DNA of 64,000 nt from Bacteroidota bacterium (GTDB lineage Bacteria; Bacteroidota; Bacteroidia; Cytophagales; Cyclobacteriaceae), in NCBI GenBank assembly GCA_018267135.1, contig JAFDZA010000002.1, positions 124,001 to 188,000 on the forward strand, written 5' to 3'. Positions 8,333 to 17,216 of this stretch are shown in pieces. The notes beneath the pieces are model-generated. The model saw only the letters and a program-made list of their open reading frames with translations. It was not told where the DNA came from and ran no database searches. The stretch's first letter is position 1; each line of letters opens with the position of its first letter. The translations under genes and the position numbers were made by a program.

Positions 8333-9366
8333 ATTTTGTATGGTATTATAGGAAGTTTTACGGTAAACGTATCATTTGTTTTTTCAACGATCACTTTATC
8401 CGGGGTTAAAAACCGGTATCGCTCTCGTATGTTTTCTAGCCCCAAGCCACTATTATCTTGGTTTACAGAATGTTTTATTTGAAGGTTATTCGCTACACAG
8501 AGATAATGGTTGTCTTGAAAAATGCGAATGCTAAGCGGATCTTCTAAAGAAATAATATTGTGTTTGATGGCATTCTCCAGCAGCAGTTGTAAGGCAAGAG
8601 GAGCTACCTGCCCGTTTTCATTCGGAAGATCAATATGCACCTTTAAATTATTCCCGAAACGAATTTGCTGTAAATACAAATACGAATTTACAAAATGCAA
8701 TTCTTCCTCTAATAAAACCAATTCTTTCTCCCGTGTGTCTAACACATACCGATATACTTCTGAAAGTTGTTTAATAAACCTGGCGGCTTTTGCCGGATCT
8801 TCATACACTATGTTGGTAAGTACATTTAAGCTATTGAAAAGAAAATGCGGATTGAGTTGGCTGCGCAAGGCTTCGTATTGAGCCCAGGCCATTTCTTTTT
8901 TATAAACTGCGGCATCCAGCGCAGCTTTACGCCAATTGTGTAAAAAATCTTTTCCGTAAAAAAAGGCCGAAAGTGCTAACGTAATGATAATAGAGTAATA
9001 GATCGTTTTGGAATCGATCGTTATATCAAAATCTGTAACCCAATTATACACAAACATTAGCAGATACAGTGTGCCGAGTGTAAAGGAAACCGAGCTTAAC
9101 AAAGCCCACACGAAACGTTTAGCCGGGGTTTCAGTCCATGAAATGTGCTGGTCAAGCGTTACGGCTATATACTTATTGCCAAACCATAATATAAACCAGA
9201 TTATAGAAGAAAAAATACTAACCCTACTAAAATTAGATGCAGACTCGGTGCAGGCGGGGCATACAAAATAAGTAGTAATGAACCCGCCAACGATAGGAAA
9301 TAAAATCAGCCGGATATAGTGAAAAGTTTTTTTCAAGACGAGATTTGTTTCTGCAAACATATTCAA
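8329..9366 (-). CDS. LytS-type sensor histidine kinase
   Basis: A 345-residue inner-membrane kinase. Four hydrophobic segments lie in roughly residues 15-135, with a CPAC pair in the first loop (about residues 36-39) that could bind metal or form a disulphide. The His_kinase (PF06580-type) block follows: LRSQLNPHFLFNSLNVL, with H174 the likely phospho-acceptor, then a HATPase region with LLLENAIKHN and GLGLENIRERY. There is no separate extracytoplasmic sensor domain, so sensing is probably within the membrane or through a partner. It is coupled to the LytTR regulator by a four-base overlap and lies 14 bases after the DUF2141 gene. Confidence 0.93.
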   Translation of the reverse strand: MNMFAETNLVLKKTFHYIRLILFPIVGGFITTYFVCPACTESASNFSRVSIFSSIIWFILWFGNKYIAVTLDQHISWTETPAKRFVWALLSSVSFTLGTLYLLMFVYNWVTDFDITIDSKTIYYSIIITLALSAFFYGKDFLHNWRKAALDAAVYKKEMAWAQYEALRSQLNPHFLFNSLNVLTNIVYEDPAKAARFIKQLSEVYRYVLDTREKELVLLEEELHFVNSYLYLQQIRFGNNLKVHIDLPNENGQVAPLALQLLLENAIKHNIISLEDPLSIRIFQDNHYLCVANNLQIKHSVNQDNSGLGLENIRERYRFLTPDKVIVEKTNDTFTVKLPIIPYKI

Positions 9367-9380
9367 ATAGAGTTAGGGAT

Positions 9381-9818
9381 TCAATCGCTGCCAAAAACGG
9401 AGTTAATCATTCGAATCTGAATGGTTTGTTTGTTTTTAGAGAAGTTAAATTCACACTTTGCAAAAGTTGGCCCACCAAATTTAGGGCGGAAGTTGTTGGA
9501 AAAGGCAAACGGCTCGGAAGGAATTCCAAACATGCCGGTGTCTAGTTTATGATTGTTGTTTACATCTTGGTAAATGGCTACGGCATATTCCCCATAAGGA
9601 ATTGAATCAAATTGAATAGAACAACTATCCGGGCAGTCTTTCACCAGATTCTTTACCCTATATTGATCGTTCGGAAAATCCTCTCCTTTTTTGTAAAGCC
9701 CCACGTAGATTTTTCCATTTTTTTTAATGTTAGACAAGGTTACTATTAAGGTTCCGTTGTCTTCGTATCGAAATGATGATAATAACAACGCGGTTATAAA
9801 GATCAGAGTGTATTTCAT
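9381..9818 (-). CDS. DUF2141 domain exported protein
   Basis: A 145-residue protein with an N-terminal signal peptide (MKYTLIFITALLLSSF). The mature part matches DUF2141 by eye: GTLIVTLSNIKKNGKIYVGLY at the start, the central PYGEYAVAIYQDVNNNHKLD with its calcium-like acidic loop, and FGIPSEPFAFSNN. DUF2141 proteins are small periplasmic beta proteins often encoded beside TonB receptors; the function is unknown. The spacing of 16 bases to the upstream gene and 14 to the kinase gene implies one transcript. Confidence 0.85.
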   Translation of the reverse strand: MKYTLIFITALLLSSFRYEDNGTLIVTLSNIKKNGKIYVGLYKKGEDFPNDQYRVKNLVKDCPDSCSIQFDSIPYGEYAVAIYQDVNNNHKLDTGMFGIPSEPFAFSNNFRPKFGGPTFAKCEFNFSKNKQTIQIRMINSVFGSD

Positions 9819-9834
9819 ATTTTTTTTGGATTTT

Positions 9835-10494
9835 TTATTTTTCTTTTTGAGGAGAAGGCAAGCAACGTGTTTTCATTTCCTCAGCCACGTTTTTTCCCCA
9901 CACGGGTGCTATTGGGTTGTCATTTTTCTGCGAAGAGAATTTTTCGAGTGCCTGGCTGTTGGTATTACAGGCTTCTGTGGTGGATGTTTTAAAAAATTGA
10001 GCCGTACCAAATTCTAACTGCGCCATCAGGGCCAGAGCTCGCGGGTTTTCAGGATTTAAAGTCAATGCTTTATGGTACGAGTCAAAAGCCATACCCGAAA
10101 ATTGTTGAGCCCGCGTGGCCGGATCTACCGTCAGGCTGATCATATAGACAAACCCTTCCATGACAAATATTTCCGATTCATCCGGTTTTAGAGCCTTTGC
10201 TTTTTGCACGGCCTCCAGTGCCAAATCAAGATATTTACCTTTTTTTGAAGCATCGTTTTCGCGTAAGGCCATCATCATGTTTCCGTAAGAGCTATAATAA
10301 TAAGGCTCCCATCTGGTTTTCTCGGCAGAGGCGATACGATCAAACACATTGACAGCGTGCTGAAATTCTTCGGATGTCGTTGCTTGATACACCAATTCAA
10401 TATTTTTTATCATGGCTTGTGAAAACTTGTTATCAGTAGCCCGGGTCAGTGAGGTTACAAAAATTAACAGGATAAGCAGGTTGGTCTTTTTCAT
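9835..10494 (-). CDS. Exported TPR-like helical repeat protein
   Basis: A 219-residue protein with a signal peptide (MKKTNLLILLIFVTSLTRA) and an all-helical mature part. The helical pairs resemble tetratricopeptide repeats, for example AFDSYHKALTLNPENPRALALMA around residues 140-165. It probably scaffolds a periplasmic complex. It lies 31 bases after the TonB receptor and 16 before the DUF2141 gene, in the same operon. The specific partner is not evident. Confidence 0.78.
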   Translation of the reverse strand: MKKTNLLILLIFVTSLTRATDNKFSQAMIKNIELVYQATTSEEFQHAVNVFDRIASAEKTRWEPYYYSSYGNMMMALRENDASKKGKYLDLALEAVQKAKALKPDESEIFVMEGFVYMISLTVDPATRAQQFSGMAFDSYHKALTLNPENPRALALMAQLEFGTAQFFKTSTTEACNTNSQALEKFSSQKNDNPIAPVWGKNVAEEMKTRCLPSPQKEK

Positions 10495-10525
10495 ACAATT
10501 TTTTTGAGTTGTGTTTACAGATTTA

Positions 10526-12685
10526 TTACAGATTAGGCAATTGGTTTACGTTTTTGTTTTTAGAGAATGTGATGAATACACCCAGGAACACAAAGTGATT
10601 GGCTGGCTGCCGAATGGCCTGGCTTACATATTCTCCATTTGTATTGGGCTGTGCACTGTATTGATAACCAAAAATATTATTGCGATGAAGCAGGTTTGTA
10701 CACGATGCATAAATAATCAACCAGCTTTTTGGCAGATAGCTGATGTTTAAACTTAAATCCTGATAGGATGGCGTACGTTGTGTTTGAAACTGATCGCTCC
10801 CCAGATTGGGGTTGTAATAAGTGCGGCCACTGGCATAACTATATGTTAATCCGATCTGCGATTGAAGTGCCCGCACATAGTGTTTATATACCACAGAAAA
10901 ATTGTGGGCCGAGGCAAACGTAGGAACGGCTGCAAAAGGGTAATACAGGTAGTCGCGCTGGGTATCTAAATAGGAATACGAAACCCAATAGTCCGCATTC
11001 CGAATAGTTTGGTTGTCGCGCCAAAATAATTCGATTCCCTGCGCATATCCACTGCCTGTGTTGTTGAGGCTGAAAGGATTATTATTTACATACTTTACTA
11101 AGTCAAGGTATTTTTTGTAGTAAGCCTCGATGCGGAAAGTTTTGTGATCCGTTATAATTTGATAATTGAGAATAAAATGTTCGGCACGTTCTTCACTGAG
11201 TTGCGAGTTGATACGCAGAAATTGATTTTTGGCCGACTGCCGAAACAGACCGTAGGCAAAAGCAAATTGTCCGGTTTTACCCGGCTTGTAGGCAATGGAT
11301 AGACGCGGGTCTATGCTTGATTTACCATTGAGCGAATTATACTCATAACGCGATCCTAACTTGGCCGCAATGCGGCTGCCTAAAATAAATTCAGCTTCGG
11401 TAAACCCGGCCGCGATTGCTTCAGTAAAAGATTTTGAAATAATTTGTTGGGTAGTGTCATTAAAACGCGAAGCAAAATAAGTACGGTTAATTAGTTCACT
11501 TCCAAAATGCCACTCTGTATTATCTGAAAAGGAGTGGCTCAACACCCATTTAGTATGCGTGCCCTTTTCTGTTTCTTCAGCCGGAAGCCCTTCTATAGAA
11601 ATTTTGTTTTGATTGTAGGAATAAGAAAACCCGCTGCGAATATCCCAGGTGGCATTCAGTACAGTTTTGTATGAGATATTCCCATATCGATACCGATTGC
11701 TTATATCGTATAGCTGCCGGCTGGCGGGGTTTAGGATATCGTGATGGTAAAGCGAAAAATCGGTCTGACTGAAATTGCCATACACCTTTACCATACCCTT
11801 CCCGATCTGCTGGCGAAACGCAGAACTCCCTTCAAAGCTTGCCATCGGGTTTTTCCAATCCACACGCTGGCTGATAACATGATTATACGGGCGAAGATTC
11901 GTGTATTGCAATTTACCCGACCAAGAACCACCGCCCCATACTTGGGTATGGGCTACGTCTCCGCCTACAGAAAGAAGGCCTATGTCTGCCTGGTTGATTT
12001 CTGCTTTGTCTTTCGAGTTTAATACTAAAGCCGAAGAGAGTGCTTGCCCATATTCTGCCGAATAGCCACCCGTGCTGAAACTGGTACCTTTAAACATGAA
12101 TGGAAGAAAACGCCCGCGCGAAGGGGTATTAGGAGCGGCCGGGCCGTAGGCATTAAGTACCACCATGCCGTCTATAAATGTTCTGGTTTCGGTGCCATCG
12201 CCTCCGCGCACAAACAGACGCCCGCTTTCGCCTACTTTTTGAGTGCCGGGTAACGTATTTAGCGCCCCCGCAATGTCGGCCGTTGCCCCGGCCGTGGTGG
12301 CAATATCAAGTGGTTTTAGAAGGGTTCTTCTTTTATCTTCTCCTGCGGTGAAAGACCCGGCCGAGATGACTACGGCATCGAGTTGGTTCACTTCTTCAAG
12401 CAAAACAATTTTTAACTCAATTTCTTTTCCTGTTAATTCAACCGGTTGTTCAATCGCTTTATAGCCAACCGATGTGGCTACAACCGACCGCATTCCTTTT
12501 TCATCAGATGAAAAATGAAAGGTGCCATCCTTTGCCGAACTGGTTCCATCGTAAGAATCTTTGATGAACACATTTACCCCCGAAAGCGGTTGCCCTGTGC
12601 CGTCTTTTACAGTGCCCTGAAGATGGGCTTGCGAAAAAGAACAGAGAGGGAAAAGCAAAATGAAAACGGATAAAAAATGTTTCAT
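10526..12685 (-). CDS. TonB-dependent receptor with carboxypeptidase-like N-terminal domain
   Basis: A 719-residue outer-membrane receptor. After the signal peptide (ending near CSFSQA) comes a CarboxypepD_reg-like beta domain (about residues 22-95, GTVKDGTGQPLSGVNVFIKD), then a plug domain with DIAGALNTLPGTQKVGESG and RGGDGTETRTFIDG, then a 22-strand-type barrel ending in aromatic FVFLGVFITF followed by a short tail. It imports a ligand too large or rare for porins using TonB energy; the ligand is not recognisable. It heads the operon with the TPR-like protein, DUF2141, LytS and LytTR genes. At about 720 residues it is on the short side for the family, so it is not a SusC-type receptor, and no SusD follows. 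Confidence 0.93.
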   Translation of the reverse strand: MKHFLSVFILLFPLCSFSQAHLQGTVKDGTGQPLSGVNVFIKDSYDGTSSAKDGTFHFSSDEKGMRSVVATSVGYKAIEQPVELTGKEIELKIVLLEEVNQLDAVVISAGSFTAGEDKRRTLLKPLDIATTAGATADIAGALNTLPGTQKVGESGRLFVRGGDGTETRTFIDGMVVLNAYGPAAPNTPSRGRFLPFMFKGTSFSTGGYSAEYGQALSSALVLNSKDKAEINQADIGLLSVGGDVAHTQVWGGGSWSGKLQYTNLRPYNHVISQRVDWKNPMASFEGSSAFRQQIGKGMVKVYGNFSQTDFSLYHHDILNPASRQLYDISNRYRYGNISYKTVLNATWDIRSGFSYSYNQNKISIEGLPAEETEKGTHTKWVLSHSFSDNTEWHFGSELINRTYFASRFNDTTQQIISKSFTEAIAAGFTEAEFILGSRIAAKLGSRYEYNSLNGKSSIDPRLSIAYKPGKTGQFAFAYGLFRQSAKNQFLRINSQLSEERAEHFILNYQIITDHKTFRIEAYYKKYLDLVKYVNNNPFSLNNTGSGYAQGIELFWRDNQTIRNADYWVSYSYLDTQRDYLYYPFAAVPTFASAHNFSVVYKHYVRALQSQIGLTYSYASGRTYYNPNLGSDQFQTQRTPSYQDLSLNISYLPKSWLIIYASCTNLLHRNNIFGYQYSAQPNTNGEYVSQAIRQPANHFVFLGVFITFSKNKNVNQLPNL

Positions 12686-12900
12686 ACCGTGCTATTTGTA
12701 ACGACACGGCAAAAGTGCCACCAGCTAATAACCTTTTCTAAAACATATTGCTGAACTGTTATATCAGCCTGACGAATTGTAAAAAAACAATACAACTATA
12801 TTCTTCCTTACCCCACACTATTGCAGATAATTAGTTGAGGGTTCTTTCTTTTCCCGTCTTCTTCTTACCTTCCGAAGAGATTATAAATACAATTAAACGA

Positions 12901-13800
12901 ATGTCATCTATTATTACCCGGCATGTGCCGCCCATTCTCCGGGGCGTGGGGCAAATCATGTTGCAAAACAACAGTTACTCCGGTATTTTATTTTTGGCAG
13001 GCATCTTTTACAACTCGTGGCTTTTAGGATTAGCCGCCATAGCGGGGGCAAGTATAGGCACTTACACAGCACGTATTTTAAAATATGAGGAAGCCGATAT
13101 AGAAAACGGATTGTACGGATTCAATAGCGCGTTGGTAGGTATTGCCATATTGTTCTACTTCGGGCTAAATTCAATGACCGTTTTTGTTTTATTGGCCGGT
13201 GCTGCAGGCTCTACAGTAGTAATGAATATTTTAAAAAAAAGAATCCCGGCATACACATCTCCCTTTGTTTTAGTTACGTGGGTAGGATTAGGCTTTTTTC
13301 TTTTTGTGTGGGGTTGCCGGATATTGCCCGGAGCCGAGGAGGCTACGGCAAGTATAGATATAGTTTCTGCAGTTGTTCGCGGATTGGGGCAAGTAATGTT
13401 TCAGGAAAATACCGTTACGGGTGTTTTATTTCTGTTGGGTATTTTGGTTAACTCCGGGCTTTCGGCAGGGTATGCACTTTATGCATCTTGGTTGGGGCTT
13501 GCTATAGGTTGGCTCTTTTCAGTATCCGGAACTACACTAAACGCTGGGTTGATGAGCTACAACGGTATTCTTTGTGCCATCGCTTTAGCCGGCACTAGAC
13601 GCAGCGATTTTGTCTGGGTTACGTTAGCTGTTTTTTTATCGGTTGCATTACAGATATACATGGTGGCAACCGGTATCATTTCCCTAACAGCTCCTTTTGT
13701 TGTATCTACTTGGGCTGTGCTGATCATAAAGAATAAAACAAAAAATTACCCCATAAAATATAAAAATGTTAGCGGTCAGCTTAATGAACGATACGAATAA
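12901..13800 (+). CDS. Urea transporter family protein
   Basis: The ATG at 12901 gives 299 residues; an upstream TTG at 12835 would add a low-quality leader. The protein is almost entirely hydrophobic and has the internal duplication of the UT family: the phrase RGVGQIMLQNNSYSGILFLAGIF near the start recurs as RGLGQVMFQENTVTGVLFLLGIL in the second half. UT proteins are urea channels of the inner membrane. No urease or urea-cycle gene is visible near it. It ends 19 bases before a GNAT gene of very different base composition. Confidence 0.9.
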   Translation: MSSIITRHVPPILRGVGQIMLQNNSYSGILFLAGIFYNSWLLGLAAIAGASIGTYTARILKYEEADIENGLYGFNSALVGIAILFYFGLNSMTVFVLLAGAAGSTVVMNILKKRIPAYTSPFVLVTWVGLGFFLFVWGCRILPGAEEATASIDIVSAVVRGLGQVMFQENTVTGVLFLLGILVNSGLSAGYALYASWLGLAIGWLFSVSGTTLNAGLMSYNGILCAIALAGTRRSDFVWVTLAVFLSVALQIYMVATGIISLTAPFVVSTWAVLIIKNKTKNYPIKYKNVSGQLNERYE

Positions 13801-13819
13801 ACAAAGAAACGACTGACAG

Positions 13820-14368
13820 ATGAGCATTGTAATAGAAACAGAACGACTAATTTTAAGAGAATTAGAATACACAGACGAAAATGACTTATTCGAAATGGAC
13901 GCTGACCCAGAAGTTCATTTGTATATCGAAAATAATCCTGTGAAATCAATGGACGAAATACAAAAAGTAATTAAAATGCTTAAAAAGCAATACAAGGAAA
14001 ATGGAATTGCCCGTTGGGCTGTAGTAGACAAATTAACAAACGAATGTATTGGTTGGTCGGGACTAAAGTATTTTAACCAACCATTAAACAATCACAATAA
14101 TTTTTACGAACTCGGTTATCGGTTTAAGAAAAAACATTGGGGAAAAGGTTTTGCGACTGAATCATCAATTGCAATATTAGACTATGGATTTATAAACTTG
14201 AATGTTGACACAATTTTTGCAATAACTAATCCGAAAAATGTAAATTCAAAAAAAGTATTGACTAAGTTGGGCTTTGACTTTCAAGAGACTTTTGACTATG
14301 AAGGCAACCCAACAGATTGGTTTGAATTGAGAAAAACAACTTGGGAAAATGAAAAGCTGAACCGCTAA
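13820..14368 (+). CDS. GNAT N-acetyltransferase (RimJ/RimL-like)
   Basis: A 182-residue acetyltransferase. It begins ETERLILRELEYTDENDLFEMDADPEVH, the classical RimJ/RimL opening, and motif A (acetyl-CoA pyrophosphate loop) is YRFKKKHWGKGFATES. The C-terminal strand ends in WFELRKTTWENEK. It would acetylate a protein N-terminus or a small amine. The gene is much richer in A and T than the urea transporter before it and is followed by an unusual non-coding block (14369-14525) that shares words with spacers in the 31-37 kb accessory region. It looks like a recently acquired single-gene cassette. Confidence 0.9.
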   Translation: MSIVIETERLILRELEYTDENDLFEMDADPEVHLYIENNPVKSMDEIQKVIKMLKKQYKENGIARWAVVDKLTNECIGWSGLKYFNQPLNNHNNFYELGYRFKKKHWGKGFATESSIAILDYGFINLNVDTIFAITNPKNVNSKKVLTKLGFDFQETFDYEGNPTDWFELRKTTWENEKLNR

Positions 14369-14525
14369 CGAGCTCTTTTGCAAGAACTGGGGCGAAGTGC
14401 AAAACTCAACATTTTTGTTTCTATTCAGCAGTAGTGCTAAATTCAACTTTGGTGCTTTTATTTCCCAACCCTCGCAAAGCTGCCAAACCGATAGACGCAA
14501 GTACCGGTTACTTTTAACATCCTTG
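14369..14525 (+). repeat. Cassette-boundary-like spacer after the GNAT gene
   Basis: A structured non-coding block. It contains GCTCTTTTGCAA (14372-14383), identical to 34756-34767, and TACCGGTT (14502-14509), identical to 34683-34690, along with GAAGTGCAAAACTCAAC and CGCAAAGCTGCCAAAC. The word order differs between the two sites. It resembles the spacers that bound accessory genes at 31-37 kb more than a normal intergenic region. No open frame of note lies within it. Confidence 0.45.
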
Positions 14526-14618
14526 TTTTACTAAAGCACAACCTCAAAGATAGCCTGATTATAATTTTAGAATTTGCCCACTTTTTTTTGCTTATTTAAC
14601 CGGAATACGTTTAATTTT

Positions 14619-15476
14619 ATGTCAATGTTTGTAGTTGACGATCCCCGGCTGGCACAAATTCTGGATATGATCGGGCGCATGGCTGCGCTCGATTTTAAAG
14701 AAGAATTACCTGCCAGCAAAAAAAATGATGTGCTGGATGCCATCATTGTAGGGCTCAATATGCTCAGCGAAGAGTTGCAGTCTAACATGGTAGAGAAATC
14801 AAAGCTCTATCATGTCAATACTAAACTGGAAAAATTTGCCCTCACAGCCGCTCACGATTTAAAATCGCCCATCAATTCTATTTCAGGAATTACCTCCCTG
14901 ATTGAGCTTAGCCTGAAATCGCAAAGCAAAGAAGAAATATTGCAGTATGTGGCGTTACTCAAATCCACCACCGAAAAAATGAAAGAATTGGTAACGGGCA
15001 TTTTGGATTACTCCCGGCACAGCCCCGATGATATTGAGCTGGAAGTAATCGATACCAATCAGGTCATTCAGCAAATTGTAAGAATGGACCGTATCGACTT
15101 ATTTGCCAAACTATCCATACCCCAGCCGTTGCCGGTGGTGCAGTTTAATAAATCAGCTATGATGCAGATATTCCGAAATATTTTTTCTAATGCCATTAAA
15201 TATTGCGACAAACAAACTTGCGAAATCACCGTGAAATCAATCGAAAAAAAGGATCATCACGAGATTCGCATCATCGATAATGGACCCGGTATCGCCCTCG
15301 AAAATCAAAAAAAGATATTTGAATTGTTTAACCGGGCCGGCACCGATGCCGACCAAGAAAGTCAGGGCATAGGCTTGGCCAGTGTAAAAAGTGTTCTCAC
15401 CTCGTTCAACCAAAAGATTTGGGTAGAGTCCACTCCCGGCTATGGATCTCAGTTTTGTTTTACGTTAAGCAAATAA
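14619..15476 (+). CDS. Soluble sensor histidine kinase
   Basis: The ATG at 14619 gives 285 residues; a TTG at 14574 would add 15 more. There are no membrane segments. The N-terminal ~55 residues (LDMIGRMAALDFKEELP...KNDVLDAIIVGLNMLSEEL) form a HAMP-like helical input module common in Bacteroidota kinases. The H-box is TAAHDLKSPI with H79 as phospho-acceptor, followed by a HATPase domain (N-box FSNAIKY, G boxes DNGPGIALENQ and GIGLASVKSV). No response regulator is encoded with it. Instead two STAS/SpoIIAA-like genes follow at gaps of 4 and 7 bases, so the three form an operon in which the small proteins are the probable partners. Confidence 0.9.
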   Translation: MSMFVVDDPRLAQILDMIGRMAALDFKEELPASKKNDVLDAIIVGLNMLSEELQSNMVEKSKLYHVNTKLEKFALTAAHDLKSPINSISGITSLIELSLKSQSKEEILQYVALLKSTTEKMKELVTGILDYSRHSPDDIELEVIDTNQVIQQIVRMDRIDLFAKLSIPQPLPVVQFNKSAMMQIFRNIFSNAIKYCDKQTCEITVKSIEKKDHHEIRIIDNGPGIALENQKKIFELFNRAGTDADQESQGIGLASVKSVLTSFNQKIWVESTPGYGSQFCFTLSK

Positions 15477-15480
15477 TAGA

Positions 15481-15873
15481 ATGGACGGAATAAAATTCAT
15501 CGAAGAACGATCGAACGATAAAATTATCTGGAAACTTTCCGAAGACGATATATTATTTACGGATTGTTTTCCCAACACGGAAATGACACTGGAAGACGGA
15601 AAAGAAAGTACACGCATTTCGGCCGAGATGGTAAAGTATGAACCCAAGCCCTTGCTATGCAACCTGACCAACGTGGTAAAAATGTCGAAAGAGTGCCGCA
15701 GACACTTTGCCGGGCCTGAGCACGCCAAAACATTTAGTAAAACGGCCCTGATCGTTTCCAGCCCCGTGAGCCGCCTCATCGGAAATTTTTTTCTGGGACT
15801 GAATAAACCGCACAAGCCTACCCGTATTTTTAATAGTGCCGAAGAGGGACTGAAATGGTTAAAAGAAAAATAA
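15481..15873 (+). CDS. STAS/SpoIIAA-like small protein (first of tandem pair)
   Basis: A 130-residue soluble alpha/beta protein beginning four bases after the kinase stop. It reads as the STAS/SpoIIAA-like domain seen beside Bacteroidota kinases: a strand with DILFTD, a helix with ISAEMVKYEPKPLLCNLTNVVKMSKECRR, and a C-terminal PTRIFNSAEEGLKWLK helix. The next gene is a clear paralogue, with shared core words such as LTxVVKM, ECRxxFAGPEHAK, IGNFFLGxNKP and PTR. STAS domains act as phospho-switches or nucleotide-binding modules. A role as output partner of the upstream kinase is inferred from the operon only. Confidence 0.7.
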   Translation: MDGIKFIEERSNDKIIWKLSEDDILFTDCFPNTEMTLEDGKESTRISAEMVKYEPKPLLCNLTNVVKMSKECRRHFAGPEHAKTFSKTALIVSSPVSRLIGNFFLGLNKPHKPTRIFNSAEEGLKWLKEK

Positions 15874-15880
15874 CCCGGCC

Positions 15881-16252
15881 ATGATCGATACTGAAAAAAT
15901 AGTTTTTACCCTGTTGCCGGAACACATTGCTTTGGTAGAGTGCAAACCCGATACGGTTATGACATTAGATGAAGGATTGCTCAGCACCCGGATGATGGAG
16001 AAGCTTTCGGACCAGCCTTTGCCCATGCTGTGCGATCTTACCCACGTAGTGAAGATGACCCGCGAATGCCGCACCTATTTTGCCGGCCCGGAGCATGCTA
16101 AGTGCTTTACACGCTGTGCGTTGGTAATCACAAGCCCGATCAGTCGTGTTATCGGAAATTTTTTCTTAGGCGCTAATAAACCATTACGGCCCACCCGGCT
16201 TTTTACCAATAAAGAAAAAGCTTTTCAGTGGCTGAAAGAAAAGGAAGACTGA
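15881..16252 (+). CDS. STAS/SpoIIAA-like small protein (second of tandem pair)
   Basis: A 123-residue paralogue of the preceding gene, 7 bases downstream of it. The middle and C-terminal parts align without gaps by eye (CDLTHVVKMTRECRTYFAGP, IGNFFLGANKPLRPTRLF), while the N-terminal ~45 residues differ. The pair therefore arose by tandem duplication and has diverged at the end most likely to set specificity. It ends eight bases before the convergent acyltransferase gene. The function is unknown; antagonistic or sequential partners of the kinase would fit. Confidence 0.7.
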   Translation: MIDTEKIVFTLLPEHIALVECKPDTVMTLDEGLLSTRMMEKLSDQPLPMLCDLTHVVKMTRECRTYFAGPEHAKCFTRCALVITSPISRVIGNFFLGANKPLRPTRLFTNKEKAFQWLKEKED

Positions 16253-16259
16253 TACCCGG

Positions 16260-17180
16260 TTACCGGATTTCTTCTCCGGGTTTTGTTTTCCATCGCTCGT
16301 GCATCCATACCCATTGCTCCGGGTGCTGGCGAACAATATCTTCCGTTACTTTGGCAAAATTTTGTGTGTTGATGATTAAATCTTGCTCATCATCTCCGGT
16401 ATAAACCAGTGGCAACTCAGGTAGAATGTGCATCTGTTGCCGGTATTTTTTGTCGAGGTAGATATATGTGGGCACTACGGCACATCCGCTTTTTAAGGCC
16501 AGCACCGTAGCCCCGATGGGGGTGGAGGCAGGCTTTCCAAAGAAATCTACAAACCGGCTTTTTACTTTGGTGTCCTGATCAATAAGGATGGCAATGGAGC
16601 CGCCCGATTTTAATGCTTTAAAAAGTTTTACGCTCTCTTTGCCGCGCTCGATGGCGATGGCTCCGTAGGCATTTCTATAGCTCACCAATAATTCATTGAG
16701 CCGTTCATCTCCCAAAGCCGTACCAATGATGTTGGGTTTTAATCCACGCAGTGCCATGTTGGTTATTTGCAAGTCAAACGCTCCGAGGTGAGAGGTAAGA
16801 AACATAACACCCTTTCCTTTAGCGTGAGCTTTTTCATAGTTTTCTATGCCGTGGGTTTCTAAAAATTTCTCCAGATCGGTTAATGTTTTTACACCCAACG
16901 AACGTAGAATATCACCTGCATTTTTGCCCAGCATCTCAAATGTTTTTTGGCTGAGTTTTTTTATTTCTCCGGCCGACTTTTCATTGCCAAATGCCAGGGT
17001 AAGGTGGGTAATCATCCGGGCGGCTGGCTTGGGCGAAAACCAATAGGCTACCCGCCCCAGCACTCCGCAATAGCGCAGCCATATTTTGCGGGGAACGAGG
17101 TTAGAAGAAAATATTAGAAACCGCACAAAATAGTAGAGGCTGGCATATTTTATCCTTTTCCGTAGCGGTCGTTTTTCCAT
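16260..17180 (-). CDS. Lysophospholipid / lipid A type acyltransferase (LpxL/HtrB family)
   Basis: A 306-residue membrane-associated acyltransferase. A hydrophobic N-terminal segment (YFVRFLIFSSNLVPRKIW) precedes the catalytic HX4D box in FLTSHLGAFDLQ (about residue 130). Then come the RGKESVKLF block, IDQDTKVKSRFVDFFGKPAS and the C-terminal PEQWVWMHERWK, all standard for the LpxL/LpxM family. It adds a late acyl chain to lipid A or a related lipid at the cytoplasmic face. It is divergent from sixA, with 36 bases between the two starts. Confidence 0.9.
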   Translation of the reverse strand: MEKRPLRKRIKYASLYYFVRFLIFSSNLVPRKIWLRYCGVLGRVAYWFSPKPAARMITHLTLAFGNEKSAGEIKKLSQKTFEMLGKNAGDILRSLGVKTLTDLEKFLETHGIENYEKAHAKGKGVMFLTSHLGAFDLQITNMALRGLKPNIIGTALGDERLNELLVSYRNAYGAIAIERGKESVKLFKALKSGGSIAILIDQDTKVKSRFVDFFGKPASTPIGATVLALKSGCAVVPTYIYLDKKYRQQMHILPELPLVYTGDDEQDLIINTQNFAKVTEDIVRQHPEQWVWMHERWKTKPGEEIR

Positions 17181-17216
17181 AACTAAAACGTCAAAGGTAA
17201 ATTGTAAATTCGTGAA

